Source: Ectothiorhodospira marina
GTDB lineage: Bacteria > Pseudomonadota > Gammaproteobacteria > Ectothiorhodospirales > Ectothiorhodospiraceae
Length of the DNA stretch: 64,000 nt
NCBI RefSeq assembly: GCF_900109495.1
Contig: NZ_FOAA01000006.1
Span: forward strand, 79,332-143,331
Direction: 5' to 3'
A program made the translations under genes and the position numbers. The notes beneath the pieces were generated by a model that saw nothing but the letters and a program-made list of their open reading frames with translations, searched no databases and was not told the DNA's origin. Shown piece by piece: positions 28,173 through 42,576 of the stretch (within the stretch, counting starts at the first letter, position 1; every line of letters starts with the position of its first letter).

Positions 28173-28931
28173 ATGAATTCAGATGATACAACCCCAGGTG
28201 GCATTCTCCACGCCCTGCAGACGGTCACTGACGTTGGCGGCCCCGTGGTGGTCATTCTGCTGCTCATGTCTGTTGTTGCGCTCACCGTGATCCTTGTCAA
28301 GCTTTGGCAATTCAACTGGTGGCGTCTGGGAGATCAGCGCAGCCTTGATGAGGCGTTGGCGCATTGGCGTCAGCATCAGGGCGATCAGGCGTTGGAGGTG
28401 CTTGCCCGATCTCGTAGTCCCGCGGCCCGTGTGATGGAAGTGGCCATCCAGGGCCGACGCGACCCGACCCTGTCTGAGCCCCTGCTTCGGGAAGAAGTGA
28501 GTCGTGTTGCCAGTCGCTGGTTGGAGACCTTGCGTGGGCACTTCCGGGTACTGGAAGTGATCGGCAGCTTGGCCCCCCTGCTGGGACTCCTGGGCACCGT
28601 CCTGGGCATGATTGTGGCTTTTCAGCAACTGGAGGCAGCGGGCAACCGGGTGGATCCATCCGTCCTCTCCGGGGGCATATGGGTGGCCTTGATGACCACT
28701 GCTGTAGGGTTGGGCGTTGCCATCCCCGTGGTAGCCGTGCTCAATGGCCTGGAGCGATGGCTGGAGCGTTTCCGTCACCGCCTGCAGGATGCCGTGACCC
28801 AGGTCTTTACCGTGCGGCAACCGGAATCCATCGCCCACGGGGAGGAGGCCCACAGGGAGAAGGCAGATACCCCGGTTCAACAGGCCCGCATCAAACTTTG
28901 GAAGGGGCGGGCGGCCTCCGATGCAGATTGA
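28173..28931 (+). CDS. exbB: ExbB/TolQ-family proton channel subunit
   Basis: 252-residue inner-membrane protein of the MotA/TolQ/ExbB family. Helices are near GPVVVILLLMSVVALTVILV, then LEVIGSLAPLLGLLGTVLGMIVAF and LMTTAVGLGVAIPVVAVLNGL, with the family Pro and Thr residues in the second and third. ATG 28173 (MNSDDTTPGG) is preferred to an upstream frame that lacks homology. With ExbD and TonB it turns the proton gradient into energy for outer-membrane siderophore, cobalamin or heme receptors. It overlaps exbD by 11 bases and stands behind a Fur box. Confidence 0.92.
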   Translation: MNSDDTTPGGILHALQTVTDVGGPVVVILLLMSVVALTVILVKLWQFNWWRLGDQRSLDEALAHWRQHQGDQALEVLARSRSPAARVMEVAIQGRRDPTLSEPLLREEVSRVASRWLETLRGHFRVLEVIGSLAPLLGLLGTVLGMIVAFQQLEAAGNRVDPSVLSGGIWVALMTTAVGLGVAIPVVAVLNGLERWLERFRHRLQDAVTQVFTVRQPESIAHGEEAHREKADTPVQQARIKLWKGRAASDAD

Positions 28932-29319
28932 GTCCCCACCACGGCGTCGGCGGGCGCTGATCAGCCTGACGCCACTGATCGATGTGGTCTTCATCCTTCT
29001 GATTTTTTTCATGCTGGCCTCCAGCTTTCTCGACTGGAGCGCGGTTCCCCTGAGCACACCTTCCGCTCAGCAGGCACCGACCAGTGTGGATGACCCCCCG
29101 CTATCGGTGCGCATCGCGGTTGGGTCCGGCGTGCGGATCGAAGGGGAGGCCGTTGAGCATGGCGCGATCGAGGGTGTGATTCGGCAGTATCTGGATGAAC
29201 ACCCCGGGCGCACCGTGGTGGTGCAGCCCGAAGGTGGTGTGGCCTTGCAACAGGTGGTGAATGTGCTGGACGAAATACGTCATGCCAATCCGCGCTCCAT
29301 GCGGCTGGCCCGCGAGTAA
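28921..29319 (+). CDS. exbD: ExbD-family protein, canonical copy
   Basis: 132 residues: a basic N-terminus (PPRRRRAL), one membrane helix and a periplasmic domain. The helix reads LTPLIDVVFILLIFFM with Asp21 in the place of the essential proton-carrying Asp25 of E. coli ExbD. It overlaps exbB by 11 bases, and a second ExbD-like gene follows six bases after its stop. Together with ExbB it forms the proton-driven motor that powers TonB. Confidence 0.93.
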   Translation: MQIESPPRRRRALISLTPLIDVVFILLIFFMLASSFLDWSAVPLSTPSAQQAPTSVDDPPLSVRIAVGSGVRIEGEAVEHGAIEGVIRQYLDEHPGRTVVVQPEGGVALQQVVNVLDEIRHANPRSMRLARE

Positions 29320-29325
29320 AGACGG

Positions 29326-29751
29326 ATGAACCTTCCCGAGTTACCATCACGCGAGGCGGATGAAAATCATCTCATCCCCTTGATTAATATTGTTTTCTTG
29401 CTGTTGATCTTTTTCATGGTGGCTGGCGCCCTGTCTTCCCAGGATGTCTTTGAGGTCGAGGCGCCCGGCTCGAATATCGATGAGTCGATGGATGATCAGG
29501 GCTGGCTGGTCTTGCTGGGCGAAGGCGGGCGCCTGGCCCTGGAAAATGAGGAGTTGGACAGTGAAACCCTGAAGGCGCGTCTGGCGGAGGCCAAGGAGGA
29601 ACGGCAAGCCCAAGGCTCGGATTCCCTGCCCGCCGTGCGCATCAAGGCCGATCAGGACGCTACCACCCATGACCTGCTGGATCTGATGGAACTCATGAGG
29701 GACGCTGGCGTTGAAAAAGTCCAGCTTCTCACCGTGCTTGGTGATCATTGA
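29326..29751 (+). CDS. ExbD-family protein, second copy with Asp-to-Asn change
   Basis: 141 residues with the ExbD plan of one N-terminal helix and a periplasmic domain. The helix reads [16 protein letters not shown], so the residue matching the essential Asp is Asn21 (codon AAT), at the same number as Asp21 in the first copy. The periplasmic part contains a long acidic helix ([20 protein letters not shown] when read in segments). As it cannot carry protons in the usual way, it may serve as a structural partner in a mixed ExbD pair. tonB follows two bases after its stop. Confidence 0.9.
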   Translation: MNLPELPSREADENHLIPLINIVFLLLIFFMVAGALSSQDVFEVEAPGSNIDESMDDQGWLVLLGEGGRLALENEELDSETLKARLAEAKEERQAQGSDSLPAVRIKADQDATTHDLLDLMELMRDAGVEKVQLLTVLGDH

Positions 29752-29753
29752 TC

Positions 29754-30536
<783 letters not shown>

Positions 30537-30585
30537 AGGCCTCGTCCCGACGGTGACTCGAGCAAGTCGCGTTGAGGGGGTATGA

Positions 30586-33151
<2,566 letters not shown>

Positions 33152-33154
33152 TAG

Positions 33155-34444
<1,290 letters not shown>

Positions 34445-34455
34445 AGCCTTCACCC

Positions 34456-34487
34456 GCCCCCATTCCCGCGCTTGCGGAAGTGGGGGC
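34456..34487 (+). terminator. GC-rich hairpin between eno and ftsB
   Basis: A 14-base stem with one mismatch and a four-base GCTT loop begins 11 bases past the eno stop. There is no T-run, so it is more likely a 3' stabiliser or weak terminator that sets ftsB-ispD-ispF lower than eno. Confidence 0.5.
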
Positions 34488-34508
34488 GCCCCGCGCCTGG
34501 ACAGTAAC

Positions 34509-34802
34509 ATGAAGTGGTTGACCGTACTGCTGCTGGTCTTGCTGGTGGGCTTGCAGTACAAACTCTGGTTCGGCGAGGGCAATCCGCCCGAGGTCTGGCA
34601 GTTGCGCGAGACCCTGGAGGCGCAAAAGGCGGAGAACCAGCAATTGCGTAGCCGTAATGAGGCCCTGGAGGCCGAGGTGATCGACCTCAAGACCGGACTG
34701 GACGCCATCGAGGAACGCGCCCGACGTGAGCTGGGCATGATTGGCGAAGATGAGGTCTTCTTCCAGGTGGTGGACCGTGACCGCTTTCCTGAGTATCGAT
34801 GA
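34509..34802 (+). CDS. ftsB: Cell-division protein FtsB
   Basis: 97-residue bitopic protein of the divisome, working with FtsL and FtsQ. One membrane helix spans about residues 4-17 (LTVLLLVLLVGLQY), and a coiled coil of about 35 residues follows (LEAQKAENQQLRSRNEALEAE read in part). The family end ERARRELGMIGEDEVFFQVV is clear. Its last four bases ATGA hold the ispD start. The eno-ftsB-ispD-ispF order is standard for gammaproteobacteria. Confidence 0.95.
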   Translation: MKWLTVLLLVLLVGLQYKLWFGEGNPPEVWQLRETLEAQKAENQQLRSRNEALEAEVIDLKTGLDAIEERARRELGMIGEDEVFFQVVDRDRFPEYR

Positions 34803-35527
34803 AACCTGAGCCAAAGTTCTGGGCGGTCATTCCCGCCGCAGGTGTCGGCAGCCGGATGCAGGCAGACCGACCCAAGCAATACCTGCCGCTGGATGGTCGC
34901 ACTGTGATCGAGCAGACGTTGGACATCTTCCTGCGTCATCCGCGCATTGCGGGTGTGGTCGTGGCCGTGAGTCATGACGATGCCTATTTCCCATCCCTGT
35001 GCCCCGTGACCGACAAACCCCTCCAGGTGGTGGACGGGGGCGCTGAACGCTGCCACTCGGTGTTGAATGCCCTGCGGGGGCTGGAGGCACTGGCTCACCC
35101 TGAGGACTGGGTGCTGGTTCACGATGCCGCACGTCCCTGCTTGAGTGATGACGATCTGGAGAGGCTGATCGAGACCCTGCGCGACGATCCCGTGGGTGGC
35201 ATCCTGGCAACCCCGGTCAGGGACACCAAGAAGCGGGCTACCCCTGACGGGTACATCGCCGCCACGGTGGACCGCGCCGATTTGTGGCGTGCCTTCACCC
35301 CACAGATGTTTCGCCTGGCCACCCTGGCCAGCGCCCTGGAAAAGGCGCTGGAGGACGGCTTCATGGTCACCGACGAGGCTTCGGCCCTGGAACATGCAGG
35401 CCATGCCCCCCGGTTGGTGGAAGGCAGCGCCGAAAATATCAAGATCACTCGCCCCGAGGACCTGCGCCTGGCCGAGTTCTACCTGGCTGAGCGCAGACGG
35501 GCATCCACTATTCGGGAAGAGACATGA
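34799..35527 (+). CDS. ispD: 2-C-methyl-D-erythritol 4-phosphate cytidylyltransferase
   Basis: 242-residue enzyme adding CMP to MEP in the non-mevalonate isoprenoid pathway. The nucleotide-binding start [20 protein letters not shown] and the [16 protein letters not shown] and [11 protein letters not shown] blocks are typical. It overlaps ftsB and ispF by four bases each. The pathway supplies quinones, bactoprenol and, in a phototroph, carotenoids and the bacteriochlorophyll tail. Confidence 0.96.
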   Translation: MKPEPKFWAVIPAAGVGSRMQADRPKQYLPLDGRTVIEQTLDIFLRHPRIAGVVVAVSHDDAYFPSLCPVTDKPLQVVDGGAERCHSVLNALRGLEALAHPEDWVLVHDAARPCLSDDDLERLIETLRDDPVGGILATPVRDTKKRATPDGYIAATVDRADLWRAFTPQMFRLATLASALEKALEDGFMVTDEASALEHAGHAPRLVEGSAENIKITRPEDLRLAEFYLAERRRASTIREET

Positions 35528-36003
35528 ACCTGCGTATCGGACACGGCTATGATGTACATGCCTTCATGGAGGGCGATCATCTGGTGATTGGCGGGGTCAG
35601 CATCCCCCATGACCGGGCATTCAAGGCCCACTCCGACGGCGATGTCCTGTTGCATGCGATCAGTGACGCCATCCTGGGCGCGTTGGCTCTGGGGGACATC
35701 GGTCGACATTTTCCGGATACGGACCCGGCCTTCAAGGGCGCGGACAGTCGTGACTTGCTGCGTCAGGTGATGGGGCAGATCCGGGCGCGTGGCTGGCAAG
35801 TGGGCAATGTGGATGCCACGATCGCTGCCCAGGCCCCGAAAATGTCACCCCACGTGGATCGAATGCGGGCGAACATCGCCGAGGATCTGGATCTGGAAGT
35901 TGACCGGGTGAACGTCAAGGCCACCACCACCGAACGTCTGGGGTTCGTGGGGCGCAAGGAGGGCATTGAGGCCCACGCAGTGGTCCTGCTCACCAGGGAT
36001 TGA
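35524..36003 (+). CDS. ispF: 2-C-methyl-D-erythritol 2,4-cyclodiphosphate synthase
   Basis: 159-residue trimeric enzyme after IspD and IspE in the MEP pathway. Metal ligands Asp10, His12 (GYDVHAF) and His44 ([17 protein letters not shown]) are present, as is the [13 protein letters not shown] block. Its ATG lies in the ispD stop (ATGA). ispE is not adjacent. The second copy of the dispersed hairpin repeat begins 46 bases after the stop. Confidence 0.97.
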   Translation: MNLRIGHGYDVHAFMEGDHLVIGGVSIPHDRAFKAHSDGDVLLHAISDAILGALALGDIGRHFPDTDPAFKGADSRDLLRQVMGQIRARGWQVGNVDATIAAQAPKMSPHVDRMRANIAEDLDLEVDRVNVKATTTERLGFVGRKEGIEAHAVVLLTRD

Positions 36004-36049
36004 ATCCCTGTCCCACCCGGGAGCAAAGACGGTGGGAGGCACGTGCCAG

Positions 36050-36115
36050 GGCCCTCTCCCCCTCGGGGGAGAAGGGCGCTTCTGTCGCTGAACCTGGGTT
36101 CTTTCACGTTGACGG
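36050..36115. repeat. Hairpin repeat, copy B
   Basis: A hairpin (CTCTCCCCC with GGGGGAGAAG, near 36054-36074) followed by a tail that closely matches 17671-17708: both contain GCTGAACCTGGG and CTTTCACGT in the same order and spacing. Like copy A it lies between convergent genes, here ispF and fdxA. Confidence 0.78.
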
Positions 36116-36124
36116 GGGGGCGCG

Positions 36125-36448
36125 CTAACGTTCCAGATGTTTCAGTTTGTCCGGTTTTCCGTTCCATTCCTCCGCATCCGGTAGTGGATCCTTGCGCCGG
36201 GTGATCACTGGCCATTGTTGGGACAGTTCAGCGTTCAGTTCCAGCATATGTTCCTGCCCTTCGGGCACCTCATCCTCCGGCACGATGGCCTCGGCAGGGC
36301 ATTCTGGCTCGCACAGGGAACAGTCGATGCACTCATCCGGGTCGATGACCAGGAAGTTGGGGCCCTCATGGAAACAGTCCACCGGGCACACCTCCACGCA
36401 ATCCGTGAACTTGCAGCGGATACAGTTCTCCAGTACTACAAATGTCAT
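36125..36448 (-). CDS. fdxA: Seven-iron ferredoxin FdxA
   Basis: 107 residues with the 7Fe pattern: Cys9, Cys17, Cys21 and Cys50 for the [3Fe-4S] cluster with Cys25, Cys40, Cys43 and Cys46 for the [4Fe-4S] cluster, plus free Cys12. Blocks [20 protein letters not shown] and [18 protein letters not shown] resemble Azotobacter ferredoxin I, as does the [11 protein letters not shown]-terminal region. Soluble cytoplasmic electron carrier; the precise partner is unknown. It is monocistronic, and the stop faces the repeat. Confidence 0.95.
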   Translation of the reverse strand: MTFVVLENCIRCKFTDCVEVCPVDCFHEGPNFLVIDPDECIDCSLCEPECPAEAIVPEDEVPEGQEHMLELNAELSQQWPVITRRKDPLPDAEEWNGKPDKLKHLER

Positions 36449-36592
36449 CGCGCATCTCCCTTCTGATGGGTGGGATTGGAGCAGGCTAAGAACAGCCAGT
36501 GTGTCAAGCCTGAGGCCTGAGTTGGCTTAACGTCAATATCCCCTCATTTCGGTGCCGTTACCCCCATGAAAACAGGGTTTTGCCAGGGGGCA

Positions 36593-39211
36593 TTAACTGA
36601 CCGACCCCGTGGTTTCGTGCTTGATCAGGGATTGCAGCCGGTAAAGGGTCTCCAGTGCCTGCCGGGGGGTGAGATCATCCGGGTCCAGCGCTTCAACCGC
36701 CTCGCGCAGCGCCTTTGCGGCCGGGTCCTCGGGCTCCGGTGCCGGGGAGGCGCATCCGCCGTTGGCGCCAAAAAGGCTGAGTTGGGGGCTGTCTGTCGCC
36801 GTGCCTGCCAGGCTCTGCTGTTCCAGTTCCGACAGGCGTTCGCGGGCACGCTGGATCACGCTGCGGGGTACGCCGGCCAGCGCAGCCACATGCAGGCCAT
36901 AACTTTGATTGGCTGGCCCCTCCTTCAAGGCATGCAGAAAAACGATGCGTTCACCGTGCTCAATGGCATCGATATGCACGTTGACGATGGCCGGGAATTG
37001 CTCAGGCAGGGCGGTGAGCTCGAAATAATGGGTGGCAAACAGGCTAAAGGCCCGGTTTTTGCGCGCCAGATGTTCAGCGCAGGCCCAGGCGAGGGAGAGG
37101 CCATCAAAGGTACTGGTACCACGCCCGATCTCGTCCATGAGCACCAGGCTGTGGTCGGTGGCATGATTGAGGATATTGGCGGCCTCGGTCATTTCCACCA
37201 TGAAGGTGGAGCGGCCCGAGGCCAGGTCGTCGCTGGCACCGATGCGAGTGAAGATGCGATCCACGGGCCCCAGCCGGGCATGACGGGCGGGTACGAAGCT
37301 GCCCACATGGGCCATGAGCACAATCAGGGCAGCCTGCCGCATGTAGGTGGATTTACCACCCATGTTGGGGCCGGTGATCACCAGCATGCGGCGCTGGTCG
37401 CTCATCTTCAGGTCATTGGGTACGAACGGCTCATCCAGCACCTGTTCCACCACGGGGTGACGTCCCTCCTCGATCAGCAGTCCCGGCGTGTCGGTGAGTT
37501 CCGGGGCGCGATAGTTCAGCGTCTCGGCTCGCTCCGCCAGATTGGTCAGGACGTCCAACTCCGCCAACCCCTCGGCAGTTTGCCGCAGCGCCGGCAGGGG
37601 GGCATGCAAGCGGGTGAGCAGGGCCTCGTAGAGTTGTTTCTCCCGCGCCAGCGATCGTTCCCGCGCCGACAGAACCTTGTCCTCGAAACGCTTGAGTTCC
37701 GGAGTGATGAAGCGCTCAGCTCCCTTGAGGGTTTGGCGACGGGTGTAATCTTCCGGGGCCTTGTCCGACTGGCTGCGACTGATTTCGATGTAATACCCAT
37801 GCACACGGTTGTAGGCAACCTTGAGATTCGCAATGCCCGTGCGTTCTCGCTCACGCTGCTCCAGATCCACCAGGAACTGGTCGGCGTTCTCCGACAGGCC
37901 GCGTAATTCATCCAGCTCGGCATCATATCCCGGTGCAATGACGCCGCCGTCGCGAATCAGTACCGGGGGCTGGTCGATCACGGCGCTGCGCAGCAGATCC
38001 ACCACCTGGGGGTGTTCGCCGATCTGCCCAGCCAGGGTCGTGATGCGTGGCGACACCAGGGTGGTCAGTTCTGACTGCAGACTGGGCAGTTCCGCCAATG
38101 AGTCACGCAGGGTGGTGAGGTCGCGGGGGCGGGCGGAACCCAGGGCTACCCGGGTGAGGATGCGTTCCAGATCGCCAATCCCACGCAGTTGAATCTGGAG
38201 CGATTCAAAGGCCTGTCGCTCCTGCAGTTCCCCCACCGTGCCGTGACGCTCCTGCAGGGTGCAACGATCCCGCAGGGGCTGATGCAGCCAACGCCCCAGC
38301 AGGCGGCTGCCCATGGCCGTGACCGTGCGGTCCAGCACCGAGGCCAGGGTATTTTCCTGGCCCCCGGAGAGATTGACGGTCAGTTCCAGGTTGCGCCGGC
38401 TGGCGGCATCCAGAATGATGCCAGCGTCCCGACTCTGCACGCTCAGGCCATCGATATGGGGCAAGGCGGTCTTCTGGGTGTCCTTGACGTACTGTAGCAG
38501 GGCGCCCGCAGCCCCCACCGCCCGATGCATCTCCTCGCAGCCAAAGCCGGCCAGATCCCGAGTGCCAAATTGGCGGGTGAGCAATTCGCGGGCAGCATCC
38601 ACCTCAAAATGCCACGGCGGCCGACGGCGCACGCCCGTCCGCTCGGGTCCTGGCAGGGTCATGCCCTCGGGAATCAGGATCTCTGCCGGGCGCAAGCGCT
38701 CCAGTTCACCCAGCAGGGGTTCCGTACCCGTGAGTTCCTGAACCTGAAAGCGCCCCGTGCTCAGATCCAGGGCGGCCAGCCCCGTGTGTTCGCCATCGCC
38801 CCCAAGGCACACCAGTAGATTGTCCCGGCGCTCCTCCAGCAGGGCATCCTCGGTCACCGTGCCGGGTGTGACGACGCGCACCACCTTGCGCTCTACCGGA
38901 CCCTTGCTGCTCCCTGGGTCGCCCACTTGCTCACAGATGGCGACCGACTCTCCCAGCCGCAGCAGCCGGGCCAAATACGACTCCACGGCATGCACCGGTA
39001 CCCCTGCCATGGGAATGGGAGCCCCGGCGGACTGTCCGCGGCGGGTGAGCGTGATGTCCAAGAGCCTTGCCGCGCGGGTGGCGTCATCAAAGAAGAGCTC
39101 ATAAAAATCCCCCATGCGGTAGAACAGCAGGATATCCGGATGCTCAGCCTTGATGCGAAGGAACTGCTGCATCATGGGGGTGTGTGCAGAATGATTCTTT
39201 ACTTCGGTCAC
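36593..39211 (-). CDS. mutS: DNA mismatch repair ATPase MutS
   Basis: 872-residue mismatch sensor. The N-terminal mismatch-contact region reads [17 protein letters not shown] (Phe-x-Glu motif), the Walker A is [14 protein letters not shown], and [18 protein letters not shown] and FATHYFELT complete the ATPase. It starts at GTG 39211, right before [15 protein letters not shown]; the inner ATG would cut conserved sequence. The C-terminus (LSELEQQ through the [12 protein letters not shown] tetramer region) is complete. Monocistronic, following the gap before fdxA. Confidence 0.97.
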   Translation of the reverse strand: MTEVKNHSAHTPMMQQFLRIKAEHPDILLFYRMGDFYELFFDDATRAARLLDITLTRRGQSAGAPIPMAGVPVHAVESYLARLLRLGESVAICEQVGDPGSSKGPVERKVVRVVTPGTVTEDALLEERRDNLLVCLGGDGEHTGLAALDLSTGRFQVQELTGTEPLLGELERLRPAEILIPEGMTLPGPERTGVRRRPPWHFEVDAARELLTRQFGTRDLAGFGCEEMHRAVGAAGALLQYVKDTQKTALPHIDGLSVQSRDAGIILDAASRRNLELTVNLSGGQENTLASVLDRTVTAMGSRLLGRWLHQPLRDRCTLQERHGTVGELQERQAFESLQIQLRGIGDLERILTRVALGSARPRDLTTLRDSLAELPSLQSELTTLVSPRITTLAGQIGEHPQVVDLLRSAVIDQPPVLIRDGGVIAPGYDAELDELRGLSENADQFLVDLEQRERERTGIANLKVAYNRVHGYYIEISRSQSDKAPEDYTRRQTLKGAERFITPELKRFEDKVLSARERSLAREKQLYEALLTRLHAPLPALRQTAEGLAELDVLTNLAERAETLNYRAPELTDTPGLLIEEGRHPVVEQVLDEPFVPNDLKMSDQRRMLVITGPNMGGKSTYMRQAALIVLMAHVGSFVPARHARLGPVDRIFTRIGASDDLASGRSTFMVEMTEAANILNHATDHSLVLMDEIGRGTSTFDGLSLAWACAEHLARKNRAFSLFATHYFELTALPEQFPAIVNVHIDAIEHGERIVFLHALKEGPANQSYGLHVAALAGVPRSVIQRARERLSELEQQSLAGTATDSPQLSLFGANGGCASPAPEPEDPAAKALREAVEALDPDDLTPRQALETLYRLQSLIKHETTGSVS

Positions 39212-39411
39212 TTAATGCCTTTTGTTGTTAAAGGTTCTGAAGGATGTCCAGCCATCGGTGGCCCGCGGACCGCAATGGGCGGGATGATGCCCTTAAATGG
39301 CCCTGCCGTGAAGCGAGTGGATAGGAGGGATGAGCAAACCTGAGTATTTATGTCTATATAACGATATCAGCGCTGTTGCATTCACCGATCCTTGCGAAGT
39401 GAGGCCATGAC

Positions 39412-40197
39412 ATGGACCGATCGATCAATACCGGTGAGGATACCCCACCTGCCCAACCCGCCTTGCCCGAAGTGCCACCGGACCGGCCGATCCAATGGCT
39501 CACGCAGGGGATGCGAGATTTCCTGAAGGCCCCGTTGCCCGGATTAATCTATGGCCTCATCGCCAGTGGAGCAGGCTATCTGATCCTCTGGGGTGTGCGG
39601 GCCGAACCTTTCCTTATTCTCAGCTTTGTGGCGGGTTTTCTGCTGGTGGGCCCCTTGTCGGCTCTGGGCATCTACGAGAGCAGTCGATTATTGGAACAGG
39701 GTCAATCCGTCGGTTTTATCGCCACATGGCGGGTATGGCGTGAAAACCCCGTAACGATAGGGCTTTACATCGCCTTCCTGTCAGTGGTGATGATTGCCTG
39801 GATTCGTTTCACGTCTCTGATGCTGGCCCTGTTGTTTGATCGCCTGCCCGCGGGATTGCAAACCGGGTGGTCTCCCTTGTTCACCAGCCTGGAAGGTCTC
39901 ATGTTCCTGGGTGTTTTCGTTGTCAGCGGTGCGGCAGCGGCTTTTCTGGTCTTCGTGACCGGTGTGGTGACCCTTTGCGTGGTGACCGATCGTCGTGGTG
40001 ATCTGATCGAGGGTATTACAACCAGTGTGGGCGTGGTGCGGCGCAACCCTGCCACCATGGCGGTATGGGCGACCCTGCTGGTGGGGTTGACTGCCGTGGG
40101 TCTGAGTACACTGATGCTGGGTCTGGTGGTCATTCTGCCAATCTTGGGGCATGCAACGTGGCGTGCGTACCGGGATCTTGTGCAGTGGCCGGCTTAA
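39412..40197 (+). CDS. DUF2189-family integral membrane protein
   Basis: 261 residues, six or so hydrophobic helices after a Pro-rich cytoplasmic start (PPAQPALPEVPPDRP). The blocks WLTQGMRDFLKAPLPGLIYGL, FVAGFLLVGPLSALGIYE and the closing ILPILGHATWRAYRDL match the DUF2189 family. DUF2189 genes often lie near cytochrome oxidase or respiratory genes, but here the neighbours are mutS and a host-attachment family gene. Function unknown. Confidence 0.8.
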   Translation: MDRSINTGEDTPPAQPALPEVPPDRPIQWLTQGMRDFLKAPLPGLIYGLIASGAGYLILWGVRAEPFLILSFVAGFLLVGPLSALGIYESSRLLEQGQSVGFIATWRVWRENPVTIGLYIAFLSVVMIAWIRFTSLMLALLFDRLPAGLQTGWSPLFTSLEGLMFLGVFVVSGAAAAFLVFVTGVVTLCVVTDRRGDLIEGITTSVGVVRRNPATMAVWATLLVGLTAVGLSTLMLGLVVILPILGHATWRAYRDLVQWPA

Positions 40198-40353
40198 GCG
40201 CCCGTCTGGCTGAAGGTGCTGTCCAGCGGGTCAGGATCGTCTAGTCTCTCCCTAGGGGGTGGTTGGCGGCTCTTGCAGCCCGCGCAATCCCCGTTCACGA
40301 CGCAGCCGGGTGCTGCGGGATCGGGCTCCGGCCCGGCCTTTTCAGTCACGCAG

Positions 40354-40361
40354 ATAGGAGG
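40354..40361 (+). promoter_or_regulatory. Strong ribosome site setting the 40369 start
   Basis: ATAGGAGG lies seven bases before ATG 40369. It decides the start over the longer in-frame reading that begins at 40216. Confidence 0.8.
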
Positions 40362-40368
40362 TTCGTCC

Positions 40369-40803
40369 ATGACAACATGGGTCATTGTCGCGGATGCGAG
40401 TCGGGCCAGAGTATTCAGTGCCGAAAAGTCCTTCAGCCCCCTGGTCGAAGAGGCAGATTTCACGCATCCCGAGGCCCGATTACACGAACATGACCTGCAA
40501 GCCGACCGGATGGGGCGAACATTTGACAGCAGCGGCGACGGGCGTCACGCCATGGGGAAGGAGACGCCGCCCAAAAAGCACGAGGCCAATCGGTTTGCAA
40601 GGGAACTGTGTGAGCGGCTCAATGTGGCCCGTGCCAAGGGGCAGTTCACCAAACTCTACATCATTGCCGCCCCGTCGTTCCTGGGGGCGCTGCGCGGCTG
40701 CATGAACGCGGTCACGCAGAAGTCCATCGCCGGTGAGATCGACAAGAACCTCACCACTCAGGATCCGGAGGATATCCGCCGGCAGCTACCGCAGTTCCTT
40801 TGA
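40369..40803 (+). CDS. Host-attachment family protein (baeRF12-like)
   Basis: 144 residues beginning MTTWVIVADASRARVF, the usual opening of the family named host attachment protein after a phage-susceptibility locus; structurally it relates to bacterial/archaeal eRF1-like domains. Later blocks are GKETPPKKHEANRFARELCERL, LYIIAAPSFLGALR and EIDKNLTTQDPEDIRRQLP. It is soluble with no signal peptide despite the family name. A strong ribosome site sets the start. Role unknown; I would not infer phage attachment from the name. Confidence 0.87.
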   Translation: MTTWVIVADASRARVFSAEKSFSPLVEEADFTHPEARLHEHDLQADRMGRTFDSSGDGRHAMGKETPPKKHEANRFARELCERLNVARAKGQFTKLYIIAAPSFLGALRGCMNAVTQKSIAGEIDKNLTTQDPEDIRRQLPQFL

Positions 40804-40867
40804 GCCAACGGCCCTGCCGGGGCCGTGCCCCCACGCCCGGGGGCATCCCGTGGCGGTGGGGGTGTGC

Positions 40868-41527
40868 TCAGGACTTTTTTCCTACCAAGGGGACAAAGCG
40901 CACTGCCAGCACGCGCTGGCAATCCAGTTCTCCGCTCTCGTTGCGGGTGGCCACCACCAGATCCTGGCTTTGCCAGTCGGAATTCACCGGGATCACCATC
41001 CGCCCGTTGGGGCGCAACTGCTCTTCAAGGCTGGCGGGAATGCGAGGGGCGCCGGCGGTGACGATGATGGCATCGAAGGGGGCCTCCTCCGGCCAACCGG
41101 CATGACCATCGCCCACTCGGGTATGGACGTTGTCATAGCCCAGGGTTCGCAGGCGTTCGCGAGCACTCTCGGCCAGTTCCGGGATGACCTCAATGGTGAA
41201 GACCTCCCTGGCCAGTTCCGCCAGTATGGCGGTCTGGTAACCGCATCCAGTGCCCACTTCCAGCACCCGCGCCTTGGGGGAGAGGTTCAGCAGTTGTGTC
41301 ATCAAGGCCACCACGAATGGCTGCGAGATGGTCTGCTGGTGGCCAATGGGCAGGGCGGTGTTATCCCATGCCTGGCTCTGTTGTCTGGCCGGCACAAAAT
41401 GGTGTCGGGGCACCCGGGTCAGGGCCGCTTCCACCTCGGGCGCGAGGGATTGAAGGCCCGTGGTGTCGGCGGTGGCCTCAAAATCGAGGCGAATCTGCTC
41501 AATGAGCCGGGTGGCTGGGTCTTTCAT
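40868..41527 (-). CDS. pcm: Protein-L-isoaspartate O-methyltransferase
   Basis: 219-residue SAM enzyme that repairs isoaspartyl damage in proteins. SAM motif VLEVGTGCGYQTAILAEL is complete; QTISQPFVVALMTQLL, DGHAGWPEEAPFDAIIVTAG and the C-terminal VRFVPLVG are family marks. In E. coli pcm lies near surE and rpoS; here its neighbours are a host-attachment family protein (convergent) and a PilZ protein (divergent). Nothing unusual in the sequence. Confidence 0.95.
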   Translation of the reverse strand: MKDPATRLIEQIRLDFEATADTTGLQSLAPEVEAALTRVPRHHFVPARQQSQAWDNTALPIGHQQTISQPFVVALMTQLLNLSPKARVLEVGTGCGYQTAILAELAREVFTIEVIPELAESARERLRTLGYDNVHTRVGDGHAGWPEEAPFDAIIVTAGAPRIPASLEEQLRPNGRMVIPVNSDWQSQDLVVATRNESGELDCQRVLAVRFVPLVGKKS

Positions 41528-41650
41528 CGTGCGGCACCTCCCATTGACGCCTGAATCGAGCCTGGGGAGGCTCGTGTCTCACGGCATGATAGTATTTCGC
41601 AGGCGCGCTGTAGAGGCCCGTACCGATCCATCAATGAACTGGGGGCATGC

Positions 41651-41944
41651 ATGAACATGGGAATGGATGAAAAACGTGATTTCCAGCGTTTGCAGGTGGA
41701 TCATCCGGTCAAGGTGAAGGAAATGGATTCGGGCCGGGAGCATCAGGGACTGGGGCGGGACCTAAGCCCGAATGGCCTGTCCTTTTATCTGGATGATCCA
41801 CTGCCGCTGGGGGCTCAGCTCACGGTAGCGATTGAACCGATCAAGGCCCTGGTGGCGCCTTTCAATGCGGAAGTGGAGGTGTTGCGGGTGGACCCGGAAG
41901 GTCTGGGTTACGTGGTGGCCACCAAGATCCAGCGCATGCTGTGA
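41651..41944 (+). CDS. PilZ-domain protein (c-di-GMP binding)
   Basis: 97-residue single-domain PilZ protein. The c-di-GMP motifs are complete: RxxxR at Arg9-Arg13 (RDFQR) and DxSxxG at Asp37-Gly42 (DLSPNG). So it should bind cyclic di-GMP as a small soluble effector. The target is unknown; no pilus or flagellar genes adjoin. Alternative starts are ATG 41657 and 41663. The stop overlaps the pncC start (TGATG). Confidence 0.88.
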   Translation: MNMGMDEKRDFQRLQVDHPVKVKEMDSGREHQGLGRDLSPNGLSFYLDDPLPLGAQLTVAIEPIKALVAPFNAEVEVLRVDPEGLGYVVATKIQRML

Positions 41945-42447
41945 TGATCAGTTGCGATGATGCCATCCTGGAGCGCCGGGCCAGGGTTCTCGGGGATGCC
42001 CTGCTGGCCCATGGCTGGCAGGTGGCGCTGGCCGAGTCCTGCACCGGGGGCTGGATTGCCAAGGTCATGACCGATATTCCAGGTAGCTCAGCCTGGTTTG
42101 ATCGGGGTTTTGTGACCTACAGCAACGCCGCCAAGCGGGAGCAGTTGCAGCTAAGCCAGCAGATCCTGGATACCGCCGGTGCCGTGAGTCGCGAGACGGT
42201 TCAGGCGATGGTGGAGGGGGTCTTTCGCCATTGTGGTGCCGATCTTGCCGCAGCGGTCAGCGGTATCGCTGGCCCTGGGGGCGGGACGCCCGCCAAGCCG
42301 GTGGGCACCGTCTGGGTGGCCTGGGGCGCGAGGGGGCGGTCCATGCATGCTGAGTGCCTGCATCTGAACGGGGGGCGCGAGGCGATACGACGTCAGACTG
42401 TGGCCCGGGTGCTGGAGGGCCTGCAAACCCTGTTGGAAAGCCGATGA
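41944..42447 (+). CDS. pncC: Nicotinamide-nucleotide amidase (CinA C-terminal type)
   Basis: 167 residues, the single-domain PncC form that deamidates NMN to NaMN in pyridine nucleotide salvage. Catalytic Ser32 lies in AESCTGGWIAK; GFVTYSNAAKREQLQ and AAAVSGIAGPGGGTPAKPVGTVW complete the family pattern. ATG 41944 overlaps the PilZ stop; a GTG at 41941 is an alternative. pncC-recA is a frequent gammaproteobacterial order. Confidence 0.93.
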   Translation: MISCDDAILERRARVLGDALLAHGWQVALAESCTGGWIAKVMTDIPGSSAWFDRGFVTYSNAAKREQLQLSQQILDTAGAVSRETVQAMVEGVFRHCGADLAAAVSGIAGPGGGTPAKPVGTVWVAWGARGRSMHAECLHLNGGREAIRRQTVARVLEGLQTLLESR

Positions 42448-42576
42448 AGCCCCGTGTCAGGGATTGGCGACGGAGGGCGGGAGTGTGAGATACTTCCACG
42501 CTTTCCAGAATGGTTTCAGGGGGCGCCGTGGATGGCGCCTTACCACATGACTAGGGATGATCGAGAGGGCAGGATC

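Noticed and set aside
42522..42539. GGCGCC repeated around six bases upstream of recA
   Set aside because: Each half is self-palindromic and GC-rich, so a chance hairpin is likely; it does not match a LexA site.
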